Positions 50,355 to 60,039 of a stretch of 64,000 bases of DNA are shown here, in pieces (the stretch's first letter is position 1; each line of letters starts with the position of its first letter). The notes under the pieces are model-generated. The model saw only the letters and a list, made by a program, of their open reading frames with translations, was not told the DNA's origin and made no database searches. Origin of the DNA: Erwinia amylovora (GTDB lineage Bacteria > Pseudomonadota > Gammaproteobacteria > Enterobacterales > Enterobacteriaceae); contig NZ_CP066796.1 in assembly GCF_017161565.1 (NCBI RefSeq), positions 682,001-746,000 of the forward strand, written 5' to 3'. Position numbers and translations under genes: made by a program.

Positions 50355-52073
50355 GTGAACAGTAAAACTGAACTCCGTCGCCGTGAGGCGGCGGACGTTG
50401 CCGCACTCCCCGCCGATCTGCACACGTTATTACGCCGTCTTTACGCCCATCGCGGCGTCTCCCGTGCCTGTGAACTGGAACGGGGTGCGAAAAATCTTCA
50501 CCCTTTTCAATCTCTTAGTGGTATTGATCAAGCCGTAACCATCCTGCAAAAAGCGTTGCTCGACAACCTGTGCATTATGATCGTGGGTGATTTCGATGCC
50601 GACGGCGCGACCAGTACGGCGCTAACCGTGCTGTCACTGCGCGGTATGGGCGCTCAGAACGTCAAATATCTGGTGCCAAACCGCTTTGATGACGGCTACG
50701 GTCTTAGCCCTGAAGTGGTGGAACAGGCGGCGGTACGCGGGGCGCAGCTGATCGTTACCGTCGATAACGGTATTTCATCGCTTGCCGGCGTAGCGCTGGC
50801 CCATCAAAAAGGTATTGCGGTGATTGTCACCGATCACCATTTACCGGGCGAGATCCTGCCGGATGCGGACGCCATTGTGAACCCCAATCTCAGTGACTGC
50901 GCCTTCCCTTCGCGGGCGCTGGCGGGGGTAGGCGTGGCGTTTTATCTGATGCTGGCGCTGCGCGCCCGGCTGCGTGACGACGGCGTAAACACCTTGCCGA
51001 ACCTGGCGGAACTGCTGGATTTAGTGGCGCTCGGCACCGTTGCTGATGTGGTGCCGCTGGATGCCAACAACCGCATCCTGGTATGGCAGGGGTTGAGCCG
51101 CATTCGCGCCGGCAAGTGCCGTCCCGGCATACGCGCCCTGTTGGAGATCGCCAATCGCGATGCGCGGCAGCTGGCCGCCAGCGATTTAGGCTTTGCCCTC
51201 GGGCCACGGCTGAACGCAGCCGGTCGGCTGGACGATATGTCGGTTGGGGTGGCGCTGCTGCTCAGTGAGGATCTCGCACAGGCACGCATGCTGGCCAGCG
51301 AACTGGATGCGCTCAACCAAACGCGTAAAGAGATAGAGCAAGGGATGCAGTCGGAAGCGCTGACGCTGTGCAACCGTCTGGAGAGCGCCAGCGAAGCGCT
51401 GCCGCTGGGCATTGCCATGTATCATCCTGAATGGCATCAGGGCGTGGTTGGTATTCTTGCCTCCCGGCTGAAAGAGCGTTTTCACCGTCCGGTGATCGCT
51501 TTCGCGCCGGCTGGGGACGGCATGCTGAAAGGCTCCGGGCGTTCGATTGCCGGGCTGCATATGCGTGACGTTCTTGAGCGGCTGGATACGCTGCATCCGG
51601 GGCTGATCGTCAAATTCGGCGGGCATGCGATGGCGGCGGGTTTGTCACTGCAAGAGGCAAAATTTGACGAGTTTCGTCAGCGTTTTGCGGATCTGGTTGG
51701 CGACTGGCTGGATGCGGAATCGCTACAGGGCGTGGTGTGGTCCGATGGTGAGCTGATGGCGCAAGAGTTAACGCTGCCCACGGCGGAACTGCTACGTGAC
51801 GCCGGGCCATGGGGGCAGGCATTCCCGGAACCGACCTTCGACGGCAAGTTTAAGCTGCTACAGCAGCGGTTGGTGGGGGAACGCCACCTCAAGGTGATGG
51901 TTGAGCCGCTTGGCGGCGGCCCGCTGCTGGACGGTATCGCTTTTAACGTTGATACCGCGCTGTGGCCGGATCCAGCCGTGAAGCAGGTCGAACTGGCCTA
52001 CAAGCTCGACGTTAATGAGTATCGTGGTAACCGCAATGTGCAGCTGATTATTGACCATCTCTGGGCGCTGTAG
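50355..52073 (+). CDS. recJ: Single-stranded-DNA-specific exonuclease RecJ
   Basis: 5'-3' ssDNA exonuclease used in recombination and mismatch repair. GTG 50355, 572 residues (E. coli 577, also GTG). DHH-family motifs: IMIVGDFDADGATSTALTVL, TVDNGISSLAG, VTDHHLPGE, and the DHHA1 region with VKFGGHAMAAGLSL. The last 17 bases (gggcgctgtag plus following bases) are repeated once immediately behind the gene. Cotranscribed with dsbC. Confidence 0.96.
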   Translation: MNSKTELRRREAADVAALPADLHTLLRRLYAHRGVSRACELERGAKNLHPFQSLSGIDQAVTILQKALLDNLCIMIVGDFDADGATSTALTVLSLRGMGAQNVKYLVPNRFDDGYGLSPEVVEQAAVRGAQLIVTVDNGISSLAGVALAHQKGIAVIVTDHHLPGEILPDADAIVNPNLSDCAFPSRALAGVGVAFYLMLALRARLRDDGVNTLPNLAELLDLVALGTVADVVPLDANNRILVWQGLSRIRAGKCRPGIRALLEIANRDARQLAASDLGFALGPRLNAAGRLDDMSVGVALLLSEDLAQARMLASELDALNQTRKEIEQGMQSEALTLCNRLESASEALPLGIAMYHPEWHQGVVGILASRLKERFHRPVIAFAPAGDGMLKGSGRSIAGLHMRDVLERLDTLHPGLIVKFGGHAMAAGLSLQEAKFDEFRQRFADLVGDWLDAESLQGVVWSDGELMAQELTLPTAELLRDAGPWGQAFPEPTFDGKFKLLQQRLVGERHLKVMVEPLGGGPLLDGIAFNVDTALWPDPAVKQVELAYKLDVNEYRGNRNVQLIIDHLWAL

Positions 52074-52123
52074 TTTAACCGGGCGCTGTAGTTTAGCCGT
52101 CCGGGATCGCCCCGGTCGGCGGC

Positions 52124-52225
52124 TTAGCGCCAGCCTGGCGGCACAACCGTTTTTTCCCCTTGCCCGATAACTGGTGGCAGAGCAGCAGCAAAGGTAAAGG
52201 CCAGCAGGGCATCGGTGACCGACAT
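52124..52225 (-). pseudogene. Possible LysE-family N-terminal remnant
   Basis: A 33-codon frame beginning MSVTDALLAFTFAAALPP resembles the first helix of LysE/RhtB amino-acid exporters, then loses similarity before its stop. A 21-base stretch around GCCAGCAGGGCATCGGTGAC also occurs in argP at about 25911-25931, probably by chance. Weakly supported. Confidence 0.25.
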
Positions 52226-52352
52226 ACGGGTCCTTCATTTCATGGCAGCGCGGCCAGGCAGCGTGTTCAATACTACAAACCGTGCGCTATTTCAGTTAAA
52301 CTGCGTGGTTATATTTAAGTCCTTTTCGATCACCTAATAAGATCTCAAAATC

Positions 52353-53451
52353 ATGTTTGAAATTAATCCGGTAAAAAACCGTATTCAGGATCTCACCGAG
52401 CGCAGTACCGTGCTCAGGGGGTATCTTTGACTACGATGCTAAGAAAGAACGCTTGCAGGAAGTTAACGCTGAATTAGAACAGCCTGACGTCTGGAATGAA
52501 CCCGATCGCGCACAGGCGCTGGGTAAAGAACGCTCCGCATTAGAAGCGGTGGTCGAAACGCTCGACCAGATGACTCAGGGGCTGGAAGATGTTTCCGGCC
52601 TGCTGGAGCTGGCGGTGGAAGCAGAAGACGAAGATACCTTCAATGAGGCGGTCGCCGAACTTGACGGGCTGGACAAGAAGCTTGGCGAGCTGGAATTCCG
52701 CCGCATGTTTTCTGGCGAATATGACAGCGCCGACTGCTATATGGATATCCAGGCCGGTTCCGGCGGCACCGAAGCGCAAGACTGGGCCAGCATGCTGCTG
52801 CGTATGTATCTGCGCTGGGCAGAGGCCAAAGGCTTTAAAACCGAAATTATTGAAGAGTCAGATGGTGAAGTTGCCGGGACTAAATCCGCTACCATCAAGA
52901 TCATCGGTGACTACGCGTTCGGCTGGCTGCGTACTGAAACCGGCGTGCATCGCCTGGTGCGCAAAAGCCCGTTCGACTCCGGTGGCCGTCGTCATACCTC
53001 GTTCAGCTCGGTGTTTATCTATCCGGAAGTGGACGACAATATTGATATCGAAATCAATCCGGCCGATTTGCGTATCGACGTTTACCGCGCCTCCGGTGCC
53101 GGTGGCCAGCACGTTAACAAAACCGAATCGGCGGTGCGTATTACCCACTTACCGACCAACATTGTGGTGCAGTGTCAGAACGACCGTTCTCAGCATAAAA
53201 ACAAAGATCAGGCATTTAAGCAGCTGCGTGCCAAGCTGTACGAATACGAGATGCAGAAGAAAAATGCGGATAAGCAGACGGCGGAAGACAACAAGTCTGA
53301 CATTGGCTGGGGCAGCCAGATCCGCTCTTACGTGCTGGACGACTCCCGCATCAAGGATCTGCGTACCAGCGTAGAGACGCGTAATACTCAGGCGGTTCTG
53401 GATGGCGATCTGGATCGTTTCATTGAAGCAAGTTTGAAAGCAGGTTTATAA
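52353..53451 (+). CDS. prfB: Peptide chain release factor 2 (programmed +1 frameshift)
   Basis: Terminates translation at UGA and UAA. The first frame runs from ATG 52353 ([20 protein letters not shown]) for 25 codons to CTT TGA; the site AGGGGGTATCTTTGAC (52416-52431) contains the internal Shine-Dalgarno AGGGGG and the CUU slip codon. Reading shifts +1 at 52428, giving a 365-residue protein as join(52353..52427,52429..53451). The GGQ motif is in [20 protein letters not shown]. Autoregulated by RF2 level. lysS follows after 9 bp. Confidence 0.97.
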
Positions 53452-53460
53452 GGAACTCAC

Positions 53461-54981
53461 ATGTCTGAACAACAACCGCAGGCCCCGGACGCCGCACTTG
53501 AGCTGAACAACGAATTGAAAGCGCGGCGCGAAAAGCTGGTGGCTCTGCGCGCAGCCGGCGTGGCGTTCCCCAACGATTTCCGTCGCGATCGCACCTCTGA
53601 CCAGCTGCACGCCGCATTTGACGGCAAGGAGAACGAAGAGCTGGTAGAGCTGGGTATAGAAGTCAGCGTTGCGGGCCGTATGATGACGCGTCGTATTATG
53701 GGCAAAGCCTCTTTCGTCACCTTACAGGATGTAGGCGGCCGCATTCAGCTGTACGTGTCCCGTGACGATCTGGCGGAAGGCATCTATAACGAGCAGTTCA
53801 AAAAGTGGGATCTCGGCGATATCCTCGGCGCACGCGGTAAGTTGTTCAAGACCAAAACCGGCGAGCTGTCGATCCACTGTAGCGAACTGCGTCTGCTGAC
53901 CAAAGCGCTGCGTCCGCTGCCGGATAAGTTCCACGGCCTGGCGGATCAGGAAACCCGCTACCGTCAGCGTTATCTCGACCTGATTGCTAATGACGATTCA
54001 CGCAACACGTTTAAAGTTCGCTCGCAGATTATGGCCGGTATCCGCAACTTTATGGTGGGCCGCGACTTTATGGAAGTGGAAACCCCGATGATGCAGGCGA
54101 TCCCGGGCGGCGCGTCTGCCCGGCCGTTTATCACTCATCACAATGCGCTGGATCTTGATATGTACTTGCGTATTGCCCCGGAGCTGTATCTGAAGCGTCT
54201 GGTGGTGGGCGGTTTCGACCGCGTGTTCGAAATCAACCGTAACTTCCGTAACGAAGGTATTTCGCCGCGGCATAACCCGGAGTTCACCATGATGGAACTC
54301 TACATGGCGTATGCTGACTACGAAGATTTGATCGAACTGACCGAAAGCCTGTTTCGTACGCTGGCGCAGAACGTGCTGGGCAGTACCTTAGTGCCTTATG
54401 GCGACCAGCAGTTTGACTTTGGTCAGCCCTTCGCAAAACTGACGATGAAAGAAGCGATACTGAAATATCGTCCGCAGACCGATCTGGCCGATCTGGCCGA
54501 CTTCGATAAATCAGTCGCCATCGCCCAGTCGCTGGGGATTAACGTTGAGAAGAGCTGGGGGCTGGGCCGCGTGGTGACCGAGATCTTCGAAGAAACCGCG
54601 GAAGAACATCTGATCCAGCCAACCTTTATTACCGAATATCCGGCTGAAGTCTCTCCGCTGGCGCGTCGTAACGATGTCGATCCTGAAATCACTGACCGCT
54701 TTGAGTTCTTTATCGGTGGCCGTGAAATTGGTAACGGTTTCTCAGAGCTTAACGATGCACAGGACCAGGCGGAACGTTTCCTGCAGCAGGTGAATGCCAA
54801 AGACGCGGGTGACGATGAAGCGATGTTCTACGACGAAGATTACGTGACCGCGCTGGAGCATGGCCTGCCGCCAACCGCCGGTTTAGGCATCGGCATCGAC
54901 CGTATGGTGATGCTGTTTACCAACAGCCATACTATCCGCGATGTGATCCTGTTCCCGGCGCTGCGCCCGGGCAGCAAGTAG
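53461..54981 (+). CDS. lysS: Lysyl-tRNA synthetase
   Basis: Class II synthetase of 506 residues (E. coli LysS 505). OB-fold anticodon domain ([20 protein letters not shown]), then class II motif 2 [20 protein letters not shown] and motif 3 [20 protein letters not shown]. Ribosome site aAGGAAC before ATG 53461. The prfB-lysS pairing is as in E. coli. A strong terminator follows. Confidence 0.97.
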   Translation: MSEQQPQAPDAALELNNELKARREKLVALRAAGVAFPNDFRRDRTSDQLHAAFDGKENEELVELGIEVSVAGRMMTRRIMGKASFVTLQDVGGRIQLYVSRDDLAEGIYNEQFKKWDLGDILGARGKLFKTKTGELSIHCSELRLLTKALRPLPDKFHGLADQETRYRQRYLDLIANDDSRNTFKVRSQIMAGIRNFMVGRDFMEVETPMMQAIPGGASARPFITHHNALDLDMYLRIAPELYLKRLVVGGFDRVFEINRNFRNEGISPRHNPEFTMMELYMAYADYEDLIELTESLFRTLAQNVLGSTLVPYGDQQFDFGQPFAKLTMKEAILKYRPQTDLADLADFDKSVAIAQSLGINVEKSWGLGRVVTEIFEETAEEHLIQPTFITEYPAEVSPLARRNDVDPEITDRFEFFIGGREIGNGFSELNDAQDQAERFLQQVNAKDAGDDEAMFYDEDYVTALEHGLPPTAGLGIGIDRMVMLFTNSHTIRDVILFPALRPGSK

Positions 54982-54998
54982 CGCTGTCCGCATTATCC

Positions 54999-55025
54999 GG
55001 CCAGCGTTCAGCTGGCCTTTTTTTT
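54999..55025 (+). terminator. Terminator after lysS
   Basis: GGCCAGC (54999-55005), loop GTTCA, GCTGGCC (55011-55017), then eight T. Ends the prfB-lysS unit. Confidence 0.93.
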
Positions 55026-55082
55026 GCCCTTGGCTTAAGCGTTGTCCGTAGTGAGCGCCCGGTCACAGCCGCAAAATATGGC

Positions 55083-55390
55083 TGCGTGAAACGGGGTTTT
55101 ATCGTGGGCCGTTGGCGGCACAGCACGGTGTTGAAACGCAGCTTCTACGGGCAGGTAAGCGCCCGGGGATGAACCGGTTATCATTAAAGGACGCTGCCAG
55201 CGGCAATTTAGCGACGCATCAAATGCCCGTTTTCAGCAGGTTATTGCCGCGCTGATGGTGTGATCTCTGGCGACAGCGGCATTGGGCAGCTACCGCATGC
55301 GGAGGACTGCCCGGTTTCAGTATTTAACACCGCCGCAATCCATGCGGCTGCCGCTGCGGCGTTGATGCTCGCTGAAATCCATACTGGCTG
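55083..55390 (+). pseudogene. ygeA: Remnant of aspartate/glutamate racemase YgeA
   Basis: Only fragments of the C-terminal half survive, in several frames: RETGFYRGPLAAQHGVETQL (compare FYRGRL in E. coli YgeA), QFSDASNARFQQVIAALMV, and GVISGDSGIGQL followed by CPVSVFNTAAIHAAAAAALM (compare VFDTAAIHAEDA). The catalytic cysteine in the expected FGCTEIG is replaced by GDSGIG. The N-terminal half is missing. In E. coli ygeA lies beside lysR/lysA, so the location fits a decayed native gene. Confidence 0.75.
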
Positions 55391-55392
55391 GC

Positions 55393-56016
55393 TCAGGATT
55401 TTGTCGCGTTGTCGAGCCAGTCTTTAAACCGTGTATAGGGAACATACAATGAAACGTCCTTATACAGGTTTTTTCCGGTTTTCTTATCTTTAATGCTGCT
55501 GGCGTAGCCGACAATCACCCCGGCGATGGAATCGTCAGAAGCGTTATACACCGCGCCCCCGGACATTCCCTGAACCACGCCTGCATTGGTCGCGACGACC
55601 ACACAGCTGGCTTTGTTCCAGCTATCTGTCAGACCGGTATTGATCAGATTAGTCCCACTGGAGGCCACCGGCATCGCCGAGAGAAAACTGTAGCCATACA
55701 TATTGATCTTGTCGCCAATCATGCCGTTACGGAATTTTGGCTGCGGGTTTGGCGAATTTTTGTGGTAAACCACGGCCAGGTCGCAATCAGGGTGGTATGC
55801 CTTGACGCGGTACAGGGAATATTTCGCCACATGGGCTGCGGTCAGGCTGTATTCTGCCGTCAAAGGAATAGTGGTTCCCAGTGTGCCTAAACCCAGCACT
55901 GTTGGGATGCCGGTCATCGTCATATCGACGCGATCATGGGCTTCACTGCTGTAGTGATAATCGCCAACTGAACATCCCCCCAGTAAGAGGGCCAGCAGGC
56001 ACAGGGGATAACGCAT
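55393..56016 (-). CDS. Trypsin-like serine protease lipoprotein
   Basis: 207 residues from ATG 56016 (MRYPLCLLALLLGGC), a lipoprotein signal with lipobox LGGC. The mature part is a compact trypsin-like domain: histidine in LTAAHVAKYS, aspartate in HPDCDLAVVYH, serine in GMSGGAVYN with the oxyanion glycines, and two further cysteines. No PDZ domain. Probably a membrane-anchored periplasmic protease of unknown substrate. It occupies the former ygeA locus, suggesting insertion; a longer start at 56067 is unlikely because it would disrupt the signal. Confidence 0.75.
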   Translation of the reverse strand: MRYPLCLLALLLGGCSVGDYHYSSEAHDRVDMTMTGIPTVLGLGTLGTTIPLTAEYSLTAAHVAKYSLYRVKAYHPDCDLAVVYHKNSPNPQPKFRNGMIGDKINMYGYSFLSAMPVASSGTNLINTGLTDSWNKASCVVVATNAGVVQGMSGGAVYNASDDSIAGVIVGYASSIKDKKTGKNLYKDVSLYVPYTRFKDWLDNATKS

Positions 56017-56379
56017 GATGATTCCTTGGTCATATTTATCGGGTGGTGCATGGATATCCATACTCATATCTATTGCTATCGGAAATTTGCCTTATAACTT
56101 TAATGAAATTGCAAGGTTAACAGCTAAAACACAGAGACATTAATTGAACCTGATGATGTGATGATATCGGGGAAAGATGAAATTTCCCTTAAGAAAAAGG
56201 GATGAAATTGATAAAACAGGGCTGTAACGAGGATACCCGCGAAAATAGTTGCGGGCACTGATCTGTCAGATTCAGAACATGAGCTTATTCATCAGATGAG
56301 CCATTCTTGCCTCTCAGGCAATAAACTCTTGCCAATCGCAGGCTGTCAGCCCTCATTCAGCTATGCTTTAATGTCTTGA

Positions 56380-56395
56380 TGTGACGTAGATCAAA
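56380..56395. promoter_or_regulatory. CRP-like site upstream of the MFS gene
   Basis: TGTGA-CGTAGA-TCAAA matches the CRP consensus TGTGA-N6-TCACA at 9 of 10 defined positions, 104 bp before the MFS start. The rest of 56017-56498 shows no gene; an 8-base AT-rich hairpin-like CCCTT/AAGGG lies near 56187-56205. Confidence 0.45.
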
Positions 56396-56498
56396 CTATT
56401 GCTCTTAACTACGTTGCGGCACGGCATGAACTGTTTTTTTTAACTTTTATCGTCCTCTGCGCGCAGCAGGCGATTTTCTATTTTTTGGAGTGTATGAG

Positions 56499-57662
56499 AT
56501 GCCTGTTTCATTACTGGCGCTGGCGCTGTGTGCCTTCGCGATTGGCACCACCGAATTTGTCATGATTGGGCTGTTGCCGGAAGTAGTGAGTGACCTGCAA
56601 ATCTCTATACCGTCTGCGGGCTGGCTAATTAGTGGTTATGCACTCGGCGTGGCCATCGGTGCGCCGATCATGACGCTGCTTACTGCCAGGCTCCCGCGTA
56701 AACACGCGCTGATGCTGCTGATGGCGATCTTTATAGTCGGCAACACGATCGGTTCACTGGCATGGAATTACAACCTGCTCATGCTGGCCCGCGTGGTCAC
56801 GGCACTGTGTCACGGTGCGTTCTTCGGCATTGGCGCGGTGGTAGCGGCCAGACTGGTGGCTCCGGGCAGGCAGGCATCAGCGGTGGCGCTGATGTTCACC
56901 GGCCTGACGTTGGCCAATGTCCTTGGCGTACCGCTGGGAACCTGGGTGGGGCAAACGTTCGGCTGGCGCACGACCTTCCTGTGCGTGGCGGTGACCGGCG
57001 TGCTGGCGTTTGCTGGACTGATTGCCAGCCTGCCGGCTCAGCGTGATGAAAAAACGGTGCATCTCGCCTCGGAATTTAGCGCGCTGAAGAATGGCAAATT
57101 ATGGTTGTCGCTACTGATGTCGATGTGCTTTGCCGCTTCGATGTTCTCGCTGTTCAGCTATGTTGCTCCTTTACTGTTACAGGTTACCGGCATCAGTCAG
57201 CGCGGCGTCAGCTGGACGCTGTTTCTGATGGGGATTGGTCTGACCATCGGTAATCTGTTGGGCGGCAAGCTGGCAGACTGGAAGATATCATTTAGCCTGA
57301 TCCTCAGTTTTACGCTGATTGCCGTGTTTTCACTGCTGTTTAGCTGGACCAGCCACTCTTTTTGGCCAGCGGAAATCACCCTGTTCTTCTGGGCAATGGC
57401 CATTTTCTCGATGATGCCGGCACTGCAGATAAACGTGGTGCGCCACGGTAAGGACGCACCGCACCTGGTGTCGACGCTCAACATCACCGCATTCAACCTT
57501 GGTAATGCTCTTGGTGCCTGGGTTGGCGGCGCGGCAATCGGTGGCGGTTACGGCCTGACGGCGGTACCGCTGGCGGCAGCGATAATGGCGGCCATCGGCC
57601 TGCTGGTCTGCCTGTATACCTTCCATGGCATACGCACGCGGCCGCTGGCCATAAAGGTTTAA
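56499..57662 (+). CDS. MFS transporter, YdhP/AraJ-like efflux family
   Basis: About 387 residues from ATG 56499 (MPVSLLALALCAFAIGTTEF), with GGAG 8 bases upstream; GTG 56490 is in frame but carries the ribosome site. Twelve membrane helices are expected. IGTTEFVMIGLLPEV, HGAFFGIGAVVAARLV, FTGLTLANVLGVPLGTWVGQ and NITAFNLGNALGAWVGGAAI match the DHA1 sugar/drug efflux group that includes YdhP and AraJ. Substrate unknown. Its stop overlaps the end of lysR (convergent). Confidence 0.88.
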   Translation: MPVSLLALALCAFAIGTTEFVMIGLLPEVVSDLQISIPSAGWLISGYALGVAIGAPIMTLLTARLPRKHALMLLMAIFIVGNTIGSLAWNYNLLMLARVVTALCHGAFFGIGAVVAARLVAPGRQASAVALMFTGLTLANVLGVPLGTWVGQTFGWRTTFLCVAVTGVLAFAGLIASLPAQRDEKTVHLASEFSALKNGKLWLSLLMSMCFAASMFSLFSYVAPLLLQVTGISQRGVSWTLFLMGIGLTIGNLLGGKLADWKISFSLILSFTLIAVFSLLFSWTSHSFWPAEITLFFWAMAIFSMMPALQINVVRHGKDAPHLVSTLNITAFNLGNALGAWVGGAAIGGGYGLTAVPLAAAIMAAIGLLVCLYTFHGIRTRPLAIKV

Positions 57663-58582
57663 TTGAGATGCTGCTGCAGGCGTTGGCTGAACAGCCCAAT
57701 CTGCTGATGCAGATGCTGGCTGAAAGCCTCAACCAGTGCGGATGCCGGCCGGTGGCGTGGTCGGATTAAACTGACGGTGAACGGCACCGCGACGCTGAAA
57801 CGCCGAATCACCACTCCGCTGTCGGCGTAATCAAGCGCCGTCAGCGGATTGACAATCGACACGCCGACCCCCGCCCTGACCATACAACAGACTGAAGCCG
57901 CGCTGTGCGTTTCCATCACCATGCGCCGCTGTACTCCCTGTTCATTAAACATCGCGTCCAGCAGCTGCCGGTAGCTGTCGCTGCGTGACAGGCTGATATA
58001 GTTTTGGCTGGCAAAGTCCTGTGGTGTCAGACAGTTGCGCCCGGCCAACGGATGGCCCTGTGGCAGTACGCAGACTTCATCACCGGTGAACAGGGCGCAG
58101 CGCTCGGTACCTGCCGGAGTATGCGTGGTTTCGGTCAGCCCCAGGTCATAGCGCTGGGCCGACAGCCACTCTTCCAGCAGCGGCGATTCTTGCGGAATAA
58201 TATTCAGGCTCAGATCGGGATAACGCTGCATAAACGGCTGGCACAGCAGCGGCAGCAGCGACTGGGCGAAGACCGGCAGACAGGCAAGCGACAGCTCGCC
58301 CTGGCGAAATTGCCGCAGTCCTTCTGCCGCACTGAGAATGCGGTCCAGCCCGTACCAGGATCGTTGCACTTCCTCAAACAGGCTCAAGCCCTGCACCGTT
58401 GGCTGCAGGCGTCCGCGCACCCGTTCAAATAGCTGCAGGCCGATCAGCTTTTCGAAGCGGGCCAGCTCACGGCTCACGGTAGGCTGCGAGGTGTGCAGCA
58501 GCGCAGCCGCCTCGGTTAAATTACCGGTGGTAACCACCGCATGAAAAATCTCGATATGACGCAGTGAAACGCCGGCCATCAC
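57659..58582 (-). CDS. lysR: LysR, activator of lysA
   Basis: 307-residue LysR-type regulator, the founder of the family. The winged helix (VSLRHIEIFHAVVTTGNLTE, LLHTSQPTVSRELARFEKLI) precedes an effector domain of the diaminopimelate-responsive type. It is divergent from lysA with a 123-bp shared region, the arrangement in which LysR activates lysA and represses itself. Start ATG 58582 or 58579. Confidence 0.95.
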   Translation of the reverse strand: MMAGVSLRHIEIFHAVVTTGNLTEAAALLHTSQPTVSRELARFEKLIGLQLFERVRGRLQPTVQGLSLFEEVQRSWYGLDRILSAAEGLRQFRQGELSLACLPVFAQSLLPLLCQPFMQRYPDLSLNIIPQESPLLEEWLSAQRYDLGLTETTHTPAGTERCALFTGDEVCVLPQGHPLAGRNCLTPQDFASQNYISLSRSDSYRQLLDAMFNEQGVQRRMVMETHSAASVCCMVRAGVGVSIVNPLTALDYADSGVVIRRFSVAVPFTVSLIRPRHRPASALVEAFSQHLHQQIGLFSQRLQQHLN

Positions 58583-58705
58583 TGACTCTCGCTCAACAAA
58601 GGGGGTTATGCCATATCATGGATGAATAGAGTGAGATAAAACAGATATTTTTCTCCCGGTTTCCGCTGTGGCTTAATAGCGCCATCAACTAACGGAGACC
58701 GTTTT

Positions 58706-59959
58706 ATGCCGCGCCTGCTTACCGATACCACTACCGCTTTGACCGTTGAAAATTTGCTGCCGCTGGCACGCCAATATGGCGGCCCTTTCTGGGCATATGA
58801 CGCCAGTATCATTGGCGAACGCATCAGCCAGTTGCAGCAGTTCGACGTGGTGCGTTTCGCGCAGAAAGCCTGTTCAAACATTCATATTCTGCGCCTGATG
58901 CGGGCGGCGGGCGTGAAGGTAGACTCGGTATCGCTGGGCGAAATCGAACGTGCGCTGGCCGCCGGGTACCTGACAGGGGGCGATGAGATTGTATTTACCG
59001 CCGATCTGCTTGATAAGCCTACGCTGGCAAGGGTTGCCGAGCTGAAAATACCGGTCAATGCCGGTTCTGTCGATATGCTGCATCAGTTGGGTCAGGTTTC
59101 TGCCGGACACCCCGTCTGGCTGCGCGTCAACCCGGGTTTTGGTCACGGTCACAGTCAAAAAACCAATACCGGCGGCGAGAACAGCAAGCACGGCATCTGG
59201 TATGGCGATATGGCGCTGGCGCTGGAAGCCATTGAGACATATCAGCTGCAGCTGGTGGGGATCCATATGCATATCGGATCCGGCGTGGACTACGCGCATC
59301 TGGAGCAAGTCTGTGATGCGATGGTAAATCACATCATCAGCTTTGGTCAGGATTTGCAGGCGATCTCGGCGGGCGGCGGGCTGTCTGTCCCGTATCGTTT
59401 TGGTGAAGAGACCATTGATACCCAACACTATTTCGGCCTGTGGGATGCGGCGCGTCAGCGCGTGGAACGCCATCTTGGCCACCCGGTGAAGCTGGAAATA
59501 GAACCGGGTCGTTTTTTGGTGGCGGAATCCGGCGTGCTGATAAGCCAGGTACGGGCGGTCAAAAATATGGGCAGCCGTCACTTTGTGTTAGCCGATGCCG
59601 GGTTTAACGATCTGATGCGCCCGTCGATGTATGGCAGCTACCATCATATCTCTGCGATAGCTGGCGATGGCCGGGCGCTGGATGAGGTGAATACCGTGGA
59701 AAGCGTGGTGGCAGGACCGCTGTGCGAATCCGGTGACGTATTTACCCAGCTGGAAGGCGGCAAGGTGGAAACCCGTGCGCTACCGACGGTGCAGGTGGGG
59801 GATTATCTGGTATTCCATGATACCGGCGCTTATGGCGCTTCGATGTCGTCCAACTACAACAGCCGCCCGCTGCTGGCGGAAGTGTTATTTGAAAACGGCC
59901 AGCCGCGTCAGATCCGCCGCGCCCAAACCGTGGCCGAACTGCTGGCGCTGGAGTTTTAA
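58706..59959 (+). CDS. lysA: Diaminopimelate decarboxylase
   Basis: PLP enzyme for the last step of lysine biosynthesis, meso-diaminopimelate to lysine. 417 residues (E. coli 420). PLP lysine in VRFAQKACSNIHILRLMRAA near residue 54; HMHIGSGVDYAHLEQVC, ISAGGGLSVPYRFGEE, LEIEPGRFLVAESGVL, and active-site CESGDVF. GGAGACCG precedes ATG 58706. Adjacent to its activator lysR; galR follows. Confidence 0.97.
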   Translation: MPRLLTDTTTALTVENLLPLARQYGGPFWAYDASIIGERISQLQQFDVVRFAQKACSNIHILRLMRAAGVKVDSVSLGEIERALAAGYLTGGDEIVFTADLLDKPTLARVAELKIPVNAGSVDMLHQLGQVSAGHPVWLRVNPGFGHGHSQKTNTGGENSKHGIWYGDMALALEAIETYQLQLVGIHMHIGSGVDYAHLEQVCDAMVNHIISFGQDLQAISAGGGLSVPYRFGEETIDTQHYFGLWDAARQRVERHLGHPVKLEIEPGRFLVAESGVLISQVRAVKNMGSRHFVLADAGFNDLMRPSMYGSYHHISAIAGDGRALDEVNTVESVVAGPLCESGDVFTQLEGGKVETRALPTVQVGDYLVFHDTGAYGASMSSNYNSRPLLAEVLFENGQPRQIRRAQTVAELLALEF

Positions 59960-60039
59960 CGGCCTGTGAGCTGACTGCGCGGCCGGGGAAGCGGCACCAA
60001 GATTAGCTGGCGGCCGCTTCCCGCTAAAGCCGGGCGCTA

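Noticed and set aside
52200..52225. 21-base identity with argP near 25911 as a repeat
   Set aside because: Too short, and the surrounding sequences do not align; probably chance similarity in GC-rich coding DNA.
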